A stretch of DNA of 64,000 bases from Collinsella tanakaei (GCF_021531055.1 NZ_JADYTL010000005.1:155655-219654), one strand, 5' to 3'; positions 16,897-26,441 are shown, counted from the stretch's first letter. The notes: a model not told the origin generated them from the sequence alone. Program-made: numbers and translations.

Positions 16897-18774
16897 ATGC
16901 TCGAGCTGCTCAAGCGTTTCTCCGGCGGCTTTCGTCGCTATTTCATCATCGGTCCTGCGTGCAAGCTGCTCGAGGTGTTCTTCGACCTGCTGACGCCGCT
17001 GGTCATCGCCCGCATGATCGACGAGGGCGTCGGTTCGCGCGACGCCGGTGTCGTGTTGCGCTACGGCGTGCTGCTGATCGGCATGGCGATCATCGGCATG
17101 GGATTCACCCTCATCTGCCAGAAGATGGCGGCGCTCGCGTCGCAAGGCATGGGCACGGCGATCCGTTCGTCGCTGTTCGCCCGCATCAACGAGTTCTCCT
17201 ACGCTGAGCTCGACCGCTTCGGCACGCCGTCGCTCATCACGCGCATCACCAACGACGTCAACCAGGTGCAGCTCGCCATCGCCCTCGGCGTGCGCCAGCT
17301 CATCCGCTGGCCGTTTCTCGCCGTGGGGTCCATGATCGCCGCGCTGCTGATCGATCTGAAGCTCGGCTTGATCTTCCTCATCTCGACCCCGCTGATCGGC
17401 CTGGTGTTCTGGCTGGTCATGGCGAGGTGCGTGCCGTACTTCAAGCAGATGCAGGCACGGCTCGACCGCATCGGCCTCATCACGCGCGAGGGGCTGTCGG
17501 GCGTGCGCGTCGTGCGCGCCTTCGTGCGCGAGGACCACGAGCGCGAGCGCTTCCGCAAGGCCGCCTTCGATCAGGCCACCGTCGCCATCGCGGTGGGCAA
17601 GCTCTCGAGCGTGCTCAACCCCGTGACCTTCCTCGTCATGAACCTCGGCGTGTGCGCCATCCTGTGGATGGGCGGCATCCAGGTCGATACCGGCGCGCTC
17701 ACGCAAGGTGAGGTCATGGCGTTCGTGAACTACATGACGCAGACCCTGCTCTCCATCGTCTACGTGGCGAATCTCGTCGTGGTGTTCACCAAGGCGAGCG
17801 CCTCGGCCTCGCGTGTCAACGAGGTGCTCGAGTGCGAGCCGAGCATCACCGACCGGGGGAATGCGCCCGTTGCCCTGCCCGCGGCATCGGATGTTTCACG
17901 TGGGACGGCCGCGCCCGCACTGCGCATGGACAAGGCATGCTTCGCCTTCGGCGACGCCGAGGTCAACACGCTCGAACGGGTGACCCTCACGCTGGGGCTC
18001 GGCCAGACGCTCGGCATCATCGGCGGTACGGGTTCGGGTAAATCGACGCTCGTGTCGCTCATCCCGCGTCTGTACGATACGCGCTCCGGATCGGTCGAGG
18101 TCATGGGCACCGATGTGCGCCGCTGGCCGCTCGAGCAGCTCCGGCACGTGGTGGGCATCGTGCCGCAGCGAGCCTCGCTGCTCTCGGGTACGATCCGTTC
18201 CAACCTGCTGTGGCGTGACGCCGATGCGACCGACGAGGAGCTGTGGGCCGCGCTGGAGATCGCGCAGGCTGCCGACTTCGTGCGCAAGCTGCCGAAGGGT
18301 CTGGATGCCCCCGTCGAGGCGGGTGGCAAGAACTTCTCGGGCGGTCAACGCCAGCGCCTCACCATCGCCCGCGCGCTGGTGGGCGAGCCGCTGCTGCTGA
18401 TCTTGGACGATTCGGCCTCGGCGCTCGACTTCAAGACCGATGCCGCTTTGCGTCACGCGATCCGAGAGCGTTCGGCCGCGGGTTCGGCGGCCGGCGGCCT
18501 GCCGCTCACGACCGTGATCGTGAGTCAACGCGTCTCATCGGTGCGCGATGCGGATCTAATCTGCGTCATGTCGCATGGCAGCGTCGCCGGCCTCGGCACG
18601 CACGATGAGCTGCTGGCGACCTGCCCGCTCTACGAGGAGATCTGCCTGTCGCAGCTCAAGCGCGAGGAGTTGGGGAGCGCCGCCGCGCCGACGTCCGCCG
18701 GTGCCCCCACGCCGACCGTCGCCACCTCGCACGATCTGCCCGTCCAGTCCGCAGAAGAGGAGGGCGCCCGATGA
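16897..18774 (+). CDS. ABC exporter half, degenerate-site subunit
   Basis: A 625-residue membrane-ATPase fusion: six transmembrane helices in residues 1-310, then a nucleotide-binding domain with Walker A GGTGSGKST (about 376-384), signature FSGGQRQRL (about 478) and Walker B LLLILDDSAS (about 497). The residue after Walker B is Asp rather than the catalytic Glu, and the switch His is Gln (VIVSQRVSS). This is the pattern of the non-catalytic half of heterodimeric exporters such as LmrC or TM287. The downstream gene supplies the canonical half; the two overlap by ATGA (18771-18774). The substrate (drug, lipid or peptide) is not evident. Confidence 0.92.
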   Translation: MLELLKRFSGGFRRYFIIGPACKLLEVFFDLLTPLVIARMIDEGVGSRDAGVVLRYGVLLIGMAIIGMGFTLICQKMAALASQGMGTAIRSSLFARINEFSYAELDRFGTPSLITRITNDVNQVQLAIALGVRQLIRWPFLAVGSMIAALLIDLKLGLIFLISTPLIGLVFWLVMARCVPYFKQMQARLDRIGLITREGLSGVRVVRAFVREDHERERFRKAAFDQATVAIAVGKLSSVLNPVTFLVMNLGVCAILWMGGIQVDTGALTQGEVMAFVNYMTQTLLSIVYVANLVVVFTKASASASRVNEVLECEPSITDRGNAPVALPAASDVSRGTAAPALRMDKACFAFGDAEVNTLERVTLTLGLGQTLGIIGGTGSGKSTLVSLIPRLYDTRSGSVEVMGTDVRRWPLEQLRHVVGIVPQRASLLSGTIRSNLLWRDADATDEELWAALEIAQAADFVRKLPKGLDAPVEAGGKNFSGGQRQRLTIARALVGEPLLLILDDSASALDFKTDAALRHAIRERSAAGSAAGGLPLTTVIVSQRVSSVRDADLICVMSHGSVAGLGTHDELLATCPLYEEICLSQLKREELGSAAAPTSAGAPTPTVATSHDLPVQSAEEEGAR

Positions 18775-20642
18775 ACCCGTATGCTTCCGCCGGTTCGGTC
18801 TCCACGGTGACCGCCAGCGTTTCCGGCAACGATAACCTCAACGGCGACAACAACGACTCCGGCATTCCGCGCCAGAACATCAGCGGTGAGCGTCTCTCGA
18901 CCGCCGAGGTCACGCGTCGGTTGCTGTCCTACGTGCGCCCGCATGCCGGGTCGTTCTTCATCTCCTTCATCTCGGCGGCGATCTCGGTGGTGCTGCAGCT
19001 GTACACGCCGATCCTGATCGGCCGCGGCATCGACCTCATCATCGACGCGGGCCGCGTGGACTTTGCGGCCCTCATGCCGCTGGTGCAGACGCTCGCGCTG
19101 GTCGTCGTGGGCGCGGCGGTCTTCCAGTGGCTGCAGGGCTACTGCGTGAACCGCCTGTGCTACGAGACGGTACGCGACATGCGCATCCAGGCGAGCGAGA
19201 AGCTCGGCCGCATGCCGCTGTCGTTTATCGATGCGCATCCGCACGGCGACCTGATCTCGCGCGTGGTCAACGATGTCGACCAGGTGGGCGACGGCCTGCT
19301 CCAGGGCTTCACGCAGCTGTTCACCGGTGTCGTCACCATCGTGGGCACGCTCGTGTTCATGCTCTCCATCTCGGTGCCCATGGCGATCGTCGTGGTGCTC
19401 GTGACGCCGCTGTCCGTGCTCGCCGCGTCGCTCATCGCCAAGTTCTCCAACCGTAGCTTTGGCGATCAGCAGCGCATCCAGGGTCAGCTGGGCGGATACA
19501 TCGAGGAGTACGTGGGCAACCAGAAGCTCGTCGAGGCGTTCGCGCATGGGCCCGAGGCGCGCCACGGATTCGACGGCATCAACGACGAGCTGTATACCGC
19601 AGGTGAGCGCGCGCAGTTCTTAAGCTCGCTGTCCAACCCGGGCACGCGCTTCATCAACAACATCATCTACGCGGTCGTGGCGATCATCGGTTGCGTCGGC
19701 GTGATCACGGGCGTCCCCGCCGCGCTCACGGTGGGCGAGGTCCAGACGTTTTTGAGCTACGCCAACCAGTACACCAAACCCTTTAACGAGGTCACGAGCG
19801 TCATCACGCAGATCCAGACGGCCTATGCCTCGGCGCGCCGCCTGTTCGCGTTGCTCGATGCGACCGAGGAGGTGCCCGACGCTCCCGACGCGCTCGAGAT
19901 TTCCGATGCCCGCGGCGACGTGACGCTGTCGCACGTGGACTTCTCCTACGTCAAGGATCGCAAGCTGCTGCAGGATATCTGCATCGATGCACGCTCCGGT
20001 ATGCGCTTCGCGCTTGTCGGCCCGACGGGTTGCGGCAAGACGACCCTCATCAACCTGTTGCTGCGCTTTTACGATGTGGACGCCGGCACGATCGAGCTCG
20101 ACGGCATGGACACGCAGGGCATCACGCGCGCGAGCCTGCGCCGGAGCTTTGGCATGGTGCTGCAGGATACCTGGCTGTTCGAGGGCACGGTGCACGACAA
20201 CATCGCCTACGGCAAGCCCGACGCCACACGCGAGGAGGTCGTGGAGGCGGCGCGCCGGGCGCATGCCGACAAGTTCATCGCGGCGCTGCCCGACGGCTAC
20301 GACACCGTGATCGGCGAGGACGGCGGGTCGTTCTCGGCCGGCCAGAAGCAGCTGCTGTGCATCGCTCGCGTCATGCTCACCGACCCGGCGATCCTGCTGC
20401 TCGACGAGGCGACGTCGAGCATCGATACCCGCACCGAGCTGCAGGTGCAGGCAGCGTTCGACGAGCTGATGGCCGGGCGTACGAGCTTTGTGGTGGCGCA
20501 CCGTCTGAGCACGATCCGCAACTCGGATTGCATCCTGTACATGCGCGACGGCGTGATCGAGGAGCGCGGCACCCACGACGAGCTGCTCGCGCTGGGCGGC
20601 GCCTATGCGGAGCTGTACAACTCGCAGTTCGCCGAAGCCTAA
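18771..20642 (+). CDS. ABC exporter half, canonical-site subunit
   Basis: A 623-residue partner of the preceding gene. A Ser/Asn-rich N-terminal tail of about 45 residues precedes six transmembrane helices. The ATPase has Walker A GPTGCGKTT (about 415), signature FSAGQKQLL, Walker B ILLLDEATSSID with the catalytic Glu, and the switch His (VVAHRLST). Together the pair should form one exporter with one active and one degenerate ATP site. The two genes are translationally coupled. A large palindrome lies between its stop and the convergent deoR gene. Confidence 0.92.
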   Translation: MNPYASAGSVSTVTASVSGNDNLNGDNNDSGIPRQNISGERLSTAEVTRRLLSYVRPHAGSFFISFISAAISVVLQLYTPILIGRGIDLIIDAGRVDFAALMPLVQTLALVVVGAAVFQWLQGYCVNRLCYETVRDMRIQASEKLGRMPLSFIDAHPHGDLISRVVNDVDQVGDGLLQGFTQLFTGVVTIVGTLVFMLSISVPMAIVVVLVTPLSVLAASLIAKFSNRSFGDQQRIQGQLGGYIEEYVGNQKLVEAFAHGPEARHGFDGINDELYTAGERAQFLSSLSNPGTRFINNIIYAVVAIIGCVGVITGVPAALTVGEVQTFLSYANQYTKPFNEVTSVITQIQTAYASARRLFALLDATEEVPDAPDALEISDARGDVTLSHVDFSYVKDRKLLQDICIDARSGMRFALVGPTGCGKTTLINLLLRFYDVDAGTIELDGMDTQGITRASLRRSFGMVLQDTWLFEGTVHDNIAYGKPDATREEVVEAARRAHADKFIAALPDGYDTVIGEDGGSFSAGQKQLLCIARVMLTDPAILLLDEATSSIDTRTELQVQAAFDELMAGRTSFVVAHRLSTIRNSDCILYMRDGVIEERGTHDELLALGGAYAELYNSQFAEA

Positions 20643-20651
20643 CCGCCACGC

Positions 20652-20779
20652 GGGAAAATGGGGACGGGCGCTGGGAAAATGGGGACGGGCACTTATTTCC
20701 CACCGCGTGGGAAATAAGTGCCCGTCCCCATTTTCCCAGCGCCCGTCCCCATTTTCCCAGCGCCCGTCCCCATTTTCCC
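20652..20779. repeat. Type E repeat forming a 52-bp-arm palindrome plus a third copy
   Basis: Arms 20652-20703 and 20707-20758 are perfect reverse complements around CGC. Each arm holds two head-to-tail copies of the type E core (GGGAAAATGGGGACGGGC and its reverse). A further copy (20759-20779) extends the right side. It separates the convergent exporter and deoR genes and could terminate both. Confidence 0.88.
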
Positions 20780-20781
20780 GC

Positions 20782-21534
20782 CTACAGCACCTCGACGCCG
20801 TTGGTGGCACATGCCTGCAGGAACTCCTCGGGCAGGTTGCCGTCGCTCACGATGATGTCGACGCGGTCGAGCCCACAGACCGAGAACGTGCTGCGTACGC
20901 CCACTTTGCTGGAGTCCATGAGCGCGATGACCTCGTCGGCATGCTCGATGCAGGCGCGCTTGAGGCTCGCCTCATCGCTGGAACCGCAGGCGAAGCCGGT
21001 CTTGGGCGAGTAGCCCGTCACACCCATGAAGTACTGGTCGAACGCCAGGCCCTTGATGGCATCCACGCTGCTGCTGCCGTTGACGCTCATGCTGTAGCGG
21101 TTGAACTTGCCTCCGACCAGGTAGGTCGTGGGCCGCTCGAGGTGTGCGAGCTCGGCGGCGCAGGTGAGACCCGAGGTGAAGATCAGCATGTCCTTGTCGG
21201 GGAGCGCACCGGCAAACGCCGTGGTCGTGCTGCCGGAGTCCAAAAAGACCGTGGTGTTGGGCTGGATGAGCGACAGGGCCTTGCGGGCGATGAGGTTCTT
21301 GGCGTCGATGTTCTTGGCGGTTCGGGTGCTGAGCATGCCGTCGGTGCCGATGATCTGCTCGACGGAGCGCGCGCCGCCGTGGATGCGGACGATGCGGCCC
21401 TCGGCGTCGAGCGCTTTGAGGTCGGTGCGCAACGTCATCTCCGAGACGTTCGGGAATGCCTCCTTGAGCTGTCGGAACGAAACCGTTCCACGTGCATTGA
21501 CCAGTTCGACGATGGCGTCACGACGCTCTTCCAT
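20782..21534 (-). CDS. DeoR-family transcriptional regulator
   Basis: A 250-residue regulator. The N-terminal DeoR helix-turn-helix (MEERRDAIVELVNARGTVSFRQL, then VSEMTLRTDLKALDAEGRIVRIHGGA) is followed by the DeoR sensor domain with the phosphosugar-binding motifs FLDSGSTTTAFA and VGVTGYSPKTGFACG-like stretches. Such proteins usually repress sugar genes and are released by a sugar phosphate. It precedes the dehydrogenase, kinase and mannitol PTS genes, which are its probable targets. AAGGAG lies just upstream of the ATG. Confidence 0.9.
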   Translation of the reverse strand: MEERRDAIVELVNARGTVSFRQLKEAFPNVSEMTLRTDLKALDAEGRIVRIHGGARSVEQIIGTDGMLSTRTAKNIDAKNLIARKALSLIQPNTTVFLDSGSTTTAFAGALPDKDMLIFTSGLTCAAELAHLERPTTYLVGGKFNRYSMSVNGSSSVDAIKGLAFDQYFMGVTGYSPKTGFACGSSDEASLKRACIEHADEVIALMDSSKVGVRSTFSVCGLDRVDIIVSDGNLPEEFLQACATNGVEVL

Positions 21535-21674
21535 GGAAAACTCCTTGCATAGATAGCTTGGGTACCACCGGACTTCTCGCCAGTATGATAACAGCTTTTC
21601 GAAATGACAGTCTGGATTATGACAAGCAGGCGCAGCGCCGAGAGCCTGCCGCGGTGCCGGTCCTGCAGCGTCGT

Positions 21675-21799
21675 GTTTATGGTTCGGTTTTCGGTCTCGG
21701 GTCTGAGTATGCGGGCGACATGCTTCAATAAACCTACAGGTAGCAAGGTCGCCCTTATTGCGTCTACTCAGCAGATCCCGCTAAAACCGAACCATAAAC
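21675..21799. repeat. 125-bp inverted-terminus element, copy 2
   Basis: The ends GTTTATGGTTCGGTTTT (21675-21691) and AAAACCGAACCATAAAC (21783-21799) are perfect inverted repeats. The interior has CTGAGTA on the left and TACTCAG on the right, which also pair, and ACAGGTAG in the middle. It lies between deoR and the dehydrogenase gene. The rest of the gap 21535-21961 holds the deoR promoter region (including CGAAATGACAG at 21600-21610) and no gene. Confidence 0.85.
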
Positions 21800-21961
21800 G
21801 CCTTCATTCGTTTTTGAGGGCGAATCGGGGGCAAAACGGGGCGTTTCGGTTGTCCGGCGCGACCGTTTTGCAGCTTCTGTCCAGTATGAAGCGCGGCGGA
21901 CGATGGGGTTGCATGCCATCGTCCGCCGCGAATGCCGGAAGGTCAACGTGCGGGGTCGTCG

Positions 21962-23230
21962 TTATTCGGTCTCGGCCCAGTTCTCGAGCAGGTAGCGCTC
22001 GGCGGCGGGGCACCACAGGCCGCGGTTGGCCTCGACGATGTCGGCCAGGCCGGCGAAGCGCTCGTCCTCGGCGGCGCGGTCGCGCAGCTCGTCGAGTGCG
22101 GTCAGCGGCATGTTGATGTGCGTGTAGATGAGCTTCTTGCCACCGGGGATCTTGGGCAGGTTGAGCGTCGTCTCGGCGGCGGCGTCCAAGCCGCCCACGT
22201 GCGTCACCATGACGGAGGGGTCGACGCGATCGGCCGCGGTGAGCTCGAGCGACTCGACCATGTCGGCGGTGTTGCCGCCCGTGGTGCCCATGACGTGGTG
22301 GCTGCCGTAGTGCACCTCGTAGAAGTTGATCGGCGCGCTGAACTGCTTGTCGGTGGGGCCGGCGAAGAAGTTCAGGCAGCCGTCGCGTCCCATGATAGCA
22401 GACGACAGCGTGACCACCGGCGCCACGGGCGCGTAGCACAACACGTCATCGAAGCCCTCGCCGCCGGCGATGGCGCGCAGTTCGGTCACGGGGTCGGCCA
22501 TCGTGCCGTTGTTGGCGAACACGAGCTCGATACCCGTCTGCTCCTTGATTTCCGCGGGATCGAACAGCTCGGCGGCGCGGTCCAGACGATCCTGGTTGAT
22601 GTCGGCCACGCACACGAGCGACGGGCGACGGTCGCAATGCAGCGCATAGGTGAGCGCGCCCAGGCCCATGGGGCCCGCACCGGCCACGATGGCGAGCTTG
22701 CCGCCCTCGCGGATGCCCATCTCGTGGGTGTAGACGCCCATCTGCGTGTGGTACGCGGCATGGAACGCGCCGATCGAGCAGCTCATGGGCTCGGCAAGCG
22801 ATGCCTGGTAGTAGGCCTCGCCGGTGTACTCGAGCAGGCAGTCGCACTCCATGACCTCGGCGGGCAGGATGCAGTAGGTGGCGTCGCCGCCGCAGAACTC
22901 GTAGGAGTAGCCGGGGCTCCACATGGTGCCCTTGTAGTTGAGGGCGGGCTGGATCGTGAACTTCATGCCTGGCTTGAAGCGATCGGCCCACTTGGCGCCC
23001 ACCTCGACGATGTCGCCGGCGAACTCGTGGCCCATGATCGCGGGGTGCTCGGCCACGTCCTCGTGGACGCGTTTGTGGTCGACGCCCAAGGTGGCGCACT
23101 TGTAGGTGGACATGCAGATGCTGTCGGAGACGACGCGCACGAGCACCTCGTCATCCTTGATCTGCGGGAGCTCGAACTCCTCGAGACGCAGATCGTTGGC
23201 CGCGTGAAGACGCACTGCCTTGGCTTTCAT
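21962..23230 (-). CDS. Zinc-dependent medium-chain dehydrogenase, probably sugar(-phosphate) specific
   Basis: A 422-residue member of the alcohol/polyol dehydrogenase family. Catalytic zinc ligands can be placed at Cys39 (DSICMSTYK) and His68-Glu69 (IMGHEFAGDIVEVG); the NAD(P) loop is VAGAGPMGLGA (about residue 195). The four-cysteine structural zinc lobe is not evident. Its size and position among PTS genes resemble L-sorbose-1-phosphate reductase (SorE). I infer that it oxidises the hexitol phosphate delivered by the neighbouring mannitol-type PTS, replacing MtlD. The ATG at 23230 has GAAAGGAG upstream; the in-frame extension to 23311 has no such site. The pfkB gene ends 115 bases upstream. 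Confidence 0.8.
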   Translation of the reverse strand: MKAKAVRLHAANDLRLEEFELPQIKDDEVLVRVVSDSICMSTYKCATLGVDHKRVHEDVAEHPAIMGHEFAGDIVEVGAKWADRFKPGMKFTIQPALNYKGTMWSPGYSYEFCGGDATYCILPAEVMECDCLLEYTGEAYYQASLAEPMSCSIGAFHAAYHTQMGVYTHEMGIREGGKLAIVAGAGPMGLGALTYALHCDRRPSLVCVADINQDRLDRAAELFDPAEIKEQTGIELVFANNGTMADPVTELRAIAGGEGFDDVLCYAPVAPVVTLSSAIMGRDGCLNFFAGPTDKQFSAPINFYEVHYGSHHVMGTTGGNTADMVESLELTAADRVDPSVMVTHVGGLDAAAETTLNLPKIPGGKKLIYTHINMPLTALDELRDRAAEDERFAGLADIVEANRGLWCPAAERYLLENWAETE

Positions 23231-23344
23231 ACTGACTCCTTTCTCTCGCGTCCCGGATGGGACGCGGTAGTACCTGATTGGGCGACACGTGACCGAATCG
23301 GACCGCGTCACACCGCACCGGACCGCATCACACGGATGCGCGAC

Positions 23345-24274
23345 CTAGAACGCCTCGACGCTGACCTGCGGCAACAGCGCGTCGATATCCTCGCGGTGCG
23401 CCGGTTCGGTGCCGGGGCGCATGACGGTGGCGGCACCCGTCGCCATGGCGAGCCGCGCCGCCTCGACGGGCTCCATGCCGGCATCGAGCGCGTAGGCGAG
23501 CGCCGCCACGACGGAATCGCCCGCACCGACGGTCGAGATGACCTCGACGACGGGTTGGCGCAGGCGCCAGGCGCCGGCAGCGGTCGCATATACCGCGCCT
23601 TCGCCGCCCATCGAGACCATGACCTGCGGGATTCCCTGAGCGAGCAGCTCGCGTGCCGCCCCGACGATCTTGTCGACCGTGTCGAGTTCGCGTCCGAGCA
23701 TGCGGCCTAGCTCCACCTCGTTGGGCTTCACGAGCTCGGGTTTGGCGGCAAGGCCCTCTTTGAGCACATCGCCGTCGGCATCGAGGAACACCCGCGCTCC
23801 GGCCTTGCGGCATGCACGGGTCCAGGTGGCATAGGTGTTGATGGGGGCGCCCGCCGGCAGGCTGCCCGAGAGCACGACGATGTCGCCGGGGGAGACCTGC
23901 AGCGCGAGGATGGCGAGGGCGTCGTCGAGCAGCGTCTGGGTGACCGAGGCGCCGGGCTCGTTGATATCGGTGTACGTGCCGAGCGCGAGATCGACGATCT
24001 TGGTGTTGGTGCGCGTGGAGCCGCTTCCCTCGAACACCTGCTTGGCGATGTCGAGCGCATCGAGCGCCGCGGCGATCTGCGCGCCTGTGGCGCCGCCGAC
24101 GATGGCGAAGGCGGTGCTCGTGCCACCGAGGCTGCGGATGGTCTTGGAGACGTTGATGCCCTTGCCGCCCGGGTCCTGGCGGACCTCCGTGGCGCGGTTC
24201 ACGGCGTCGAGGGTGAAGTTGTCGACGTAGACCGTTTTGTCGATGGCCGGGTTGAGCGTGACGGTGTAGATCAT
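23345..24274 (-). CDS. PfkB-family phosphofructokinase (1-phosphofructokinase / tagatose-6-phosphate kinase type)
   Basis: A 309-residue sugar kinase. The N-terminus MIYTVTLNPAIDKTVYVD is the hallmark of FruK/LacC/PfkB enzymes, with GGKGINVSKTIRSLGG for substrate binding and STVGAGDSVVAAL holding the catalytic Asp and anion hole near the C-terminus. It should make a sugar bisphosphate from fructose-1-phosphate, fructose-6-phosphate or tagatose-6-phosphate. Next to a mannitol-type PTS and a dehydrogenase, fructose-6-phosphate is the likeliest substrate (inference). It is divergent from mtlA and cotranscribed towards the dehydrogenase. The ATG at 24274 has a GGAAAGGAA ribosome-binding stretch upstream. 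Confidence 0.88.
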   Translation of the reverse strand: MIYTVTLNPAIDKTVYVDNFTLDAVNRATEVRQDPGGKGINVSKTIRSLGGTSTAFAIVGGATGAQIAAALDALDIAKQVFEGSGSTRTNTKIVDLALGTYTDINEPGASVTQTLLDDALAILALQVSPGDIVVLSGSLPAGAPINTYATWTRACRKAGARVFLDADGDVLKEGLAAKPELVKPNEVELGRMLGRELDTVDKIVGAARELLAQGIPQVMVSMGGEGAVYATAAGAWRLRQPVVEVISTVGAGDSVVAALAYALDAGMEPVEAARLAMATGAATVMRPGTEPAHREDIDALLPQVSVEAF

Positions 24275-24563
24275 GGCGGGTTCCTTTCCGTCGGACGCGC
24301 GGCACATCGTCGGCCGCGTTCGGGGCGCGGTGGTCCGAAGAACAACAAATACTTTCGAACCAAAAGCTGAGACCATAGTAATTCCGGCGAAAAGATTGTC
24401 AATACAACATAATTAATCTTTGAAAATGACAGCCAAAATCGACGTTCACCGACCAAAACATACCGTTCACGCCAGAATATCGCTACTAACCTGCTAACTG
24501 TTGAAACAATAATCTAAGATGCCAGCTATCGAATCGATGGCAACAATCGAAAGGGAGGACACG
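24275..24563. promoter_or_regulatory. AT-rich divergent control region between pfkB and mtlA
   Basis: This 289-bp gap is far more AT-rich than its surroundings (notably 24340-24530). It must hold divergent promoters for the pfkB-dehydrogenase unit and mtlA. The word GAAAATGACAG (24422-24432) nearly matches GAAATGACAG (21601-21610) in front of deoR, and CTTTCGAA (24352-24359) resembles CTTTTCGAA (21595-21603). These are candidate DeoR operators. GGGAGG at 24553-24558 is the mtlA ribosome-binding site. I see no gene. Confidence 0.5.
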
Positions 24564-26441
24564 ATGGCGATCAAAGACAAGGTGTCGTCATTCGGAAAGT
24601 TCCTGAGCGGTATGGTTATGCCGAACATCGGCGCTTTCATCGCATGGGGCTTCTTGACGGCGCTGTTCATAGAGACGGGGTGGCTGCCCAACGAGCAGTT
24701 CGCCAGCATCACGGGCCCGATGCTGAGCTACCTCATCCCCGTGCTCATCGCGGCGCAGGGCGGATTCCTCACGGGCGGCGACCGCGGACGCATCGTCGGC
24801 GCCATCGCCGTGATCGGCTGCATCGCCGGCGCGCCGGACACCACGATGCTCATGGGCGCTATGGTCATGGGCCCGTTCGCGGGATGGGTCATCAAGATGT
24901 TCGACAAGCTCATGGAGGGCAAGACCCCTGCGGGCTTCGAGATGCTGATCGACAACTTCTCCGTCGGCATCATCGGCATGCTGCTCGCCATGCTCGGCTA
25001 TGTGCTCGTCGGCCCGGTCATGACCGCGATCCTCGCGGTGCTCATGGGCGGCGTGACCATCCTCGTCCAGTACGGGCTCATGCCGCTGCTCGCCATCTTC
25101 ATCGAGCCGGCCAAGGTGCTGTTCCTCAACAACGCGCTCAACCACGGCATCTTCACGCCGATCGGCATCGCGCAGGCCGAGGAGACGGGCCGCTCGATCA
25201 TGTACATGCTCGAGGCCAACCCCGGCCCCGGTCTGGGCGTGCTGCTCGCGTACTGCTTCTTCTGCAAGGACGCCAAGACCCGCCAGTCCGCCCCCGGTGC
25301 GGTCATCATCCATTTCTTCGGCGGCATCCACGAGATCTATTTCCCCTACGTGCTCATGAACCCCAAGGTCATCGTCGCGCCGATCGTGGGCAACATGTGC
25401 GCCATCGCGTGGTTCAGCTTCACGGGCACCGGCCTGACCTCGGCCGCCTCGCCCGGCTCGATCATCGCCTTCCTGTCCATGACCCCGCCTGAGTTCCTGA
25501 TCACCAACATCATCGGCGTGGCCATCGCCGCGGGCGTGTCGTTCGTGATCGCCGTGCCGCTCGTGCGCTCCATGGCGGCGGCCGACCTCGATGCCGCCAG
25601 CGAGCAGATGCGCGAGATGAAGGGGACGTCCGAGGCCGCCGTCATCTCCGACACGCAGGGCGGCAAGATCGTGTTCGCGTGCGACGCCGGCATGGGCTCG
25701 TCGGCCATGGGTGCCACGCGCTTCCGCAACCGCATCAAGGCCGAGCGCCCCGATCTCACCGTGGAGCATTCGAGCGTGGACACCGTGCCCGCCGACGCCG
25801 CGATCGTCGTGTGCCAGCGCGTGCTGTCCGAGCGTGCCCGCAAGAGCGCTCCGACCGCGCAGATCGTGACGATCGACAACTTCCTGGACGACCCTGCCCT
25901 CGACGCTCTCTACAAGGCGCTGACCGAGCTTGCGAGCGCCCATGGGCTCAAGGGCGATGCCGTCGCGGCACCCGCACTCAAGGAGGAGCCGGCTAAGGAC
26001 AAGCCGGCGCCCGTGTTGAGCGTGACTGCCGACGACATCCAAGTCGGCTGCGCAAGCTTGCCGCGCGAGGACGCTATCCGCGCCTCCGGCGAGCTGCTCG
26101 TCGAAAAGGGCTGCGTCGATACGGACTACATCGACGCCATGGTCGAGCGCGACAAGCTGACCAGCGTGTACATGGGCATGGGCGTGGCGATCCCGCACGG
26201 GACCAACGAGGCCAAGGACGCCGTGCGCCGGACCGGCGTGGTGCTGCAGCAGTACCCCGAGGGCGTGGACTTCGACGGCGAGAAGGCATATCTGCTGTTC
26301 GGCATCGCCGGTAAGGGCAACGAGCATCTGGAGGTCCTGGCGGCCGTCTGCAAGGCTATCGAGGACGAGGCTGTGCTCGAGAAGATGAAGACCACCGACG
26401 ACGTGGATTGGATCGTCTCGGTGCTCAACCAGGCCAAGTAG
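24564..26441 (+). CDS. mtlA: Mannitol-type PTS transporter EIICBA
   Basis: A 625-residue single-chain phosphotransferase permease. The EIIC part (residues 1-345) starts FGKFLSGMVMPNIGAFIAWG and includes HFFGGIHEIYFPYVLMNP, both diagnostic for mannitol permeases. EIIB follows (about 370-465) with phospho-Cys373 in FACDAGMGSSAMGA. A linker rich in Ala, Pro and Lys leads to EIIA (about 490-625) with phospho-His545 in VAIPHGTNEAK. It imports and phosphorylates a hexitol, by homology mannitol to mannitol-1-phosphate. The ATG at 24564 is set by the GGGAGG site. No mtlD or mtlR gene is seen; the zinc dehydrogenase and DeoR protein probably fill those roles. Confidence 0.93.
   Translation: MAIKDKVSSFGKFLSGMVMPNIGAFIAWGFLTALFIETGWLPNEQFASITGPMLSYLIPVLIAAQGGFLTGGDRGRIVGAIAVIGCIAGAPDTTMLMGAMVMGPFAGWVIKMFDKLMEGKTPAGFEMLIDNFSVGIIGMLLAMLGYVLVGPVMTAILAVLMGGVTILVQYGLMPLLAIFIEPAKVLFLNNALNHGIFTPIGIAQAEETGRSIMYMLEANPGPGLGVLLAYCFFCKDAKTRQSAPGAVIIHFFGGIHEIYFPYVLMNPKVIVAPIVGNMCAIAWFSFTGTGLTSAASPGSIIAFLSMTPPEFLITNIIGVAIAAGVSFVIAVPLVRSMAAADLDAASEQMREMKGTSEAAVISDTQGGKIVFACDAGMGSSAMGATRFRNRIKAERPDLTVEHSSVDTVPADAAIVVCQRVLSERARKSAPTAQIVTIDNFLDDPALDALYKALTELASAHGLKGDAVAAPALKEEPAKDKPAPVLSVTADDIQVGCASLPREDAIRASGELLVEKGCVDTDYIDAMVERDKLTSVYMGMGVAIPHGTNEAKDAVRRTGVVLQQYPEGVDFDGEKAYLLFGIAGKGNEHLEVLAAVCKAIEDEAVLEKMKTTDDVDWIVSVLNQAK

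Noticed and set aside
20652..20779. CRISPR-like array from the repeated type E units
   Set aside because: Units are head-to-tail and inverted without unique spacers of constant length, and no cas gene is present. No CRISPR array was seen anywhere in the window.
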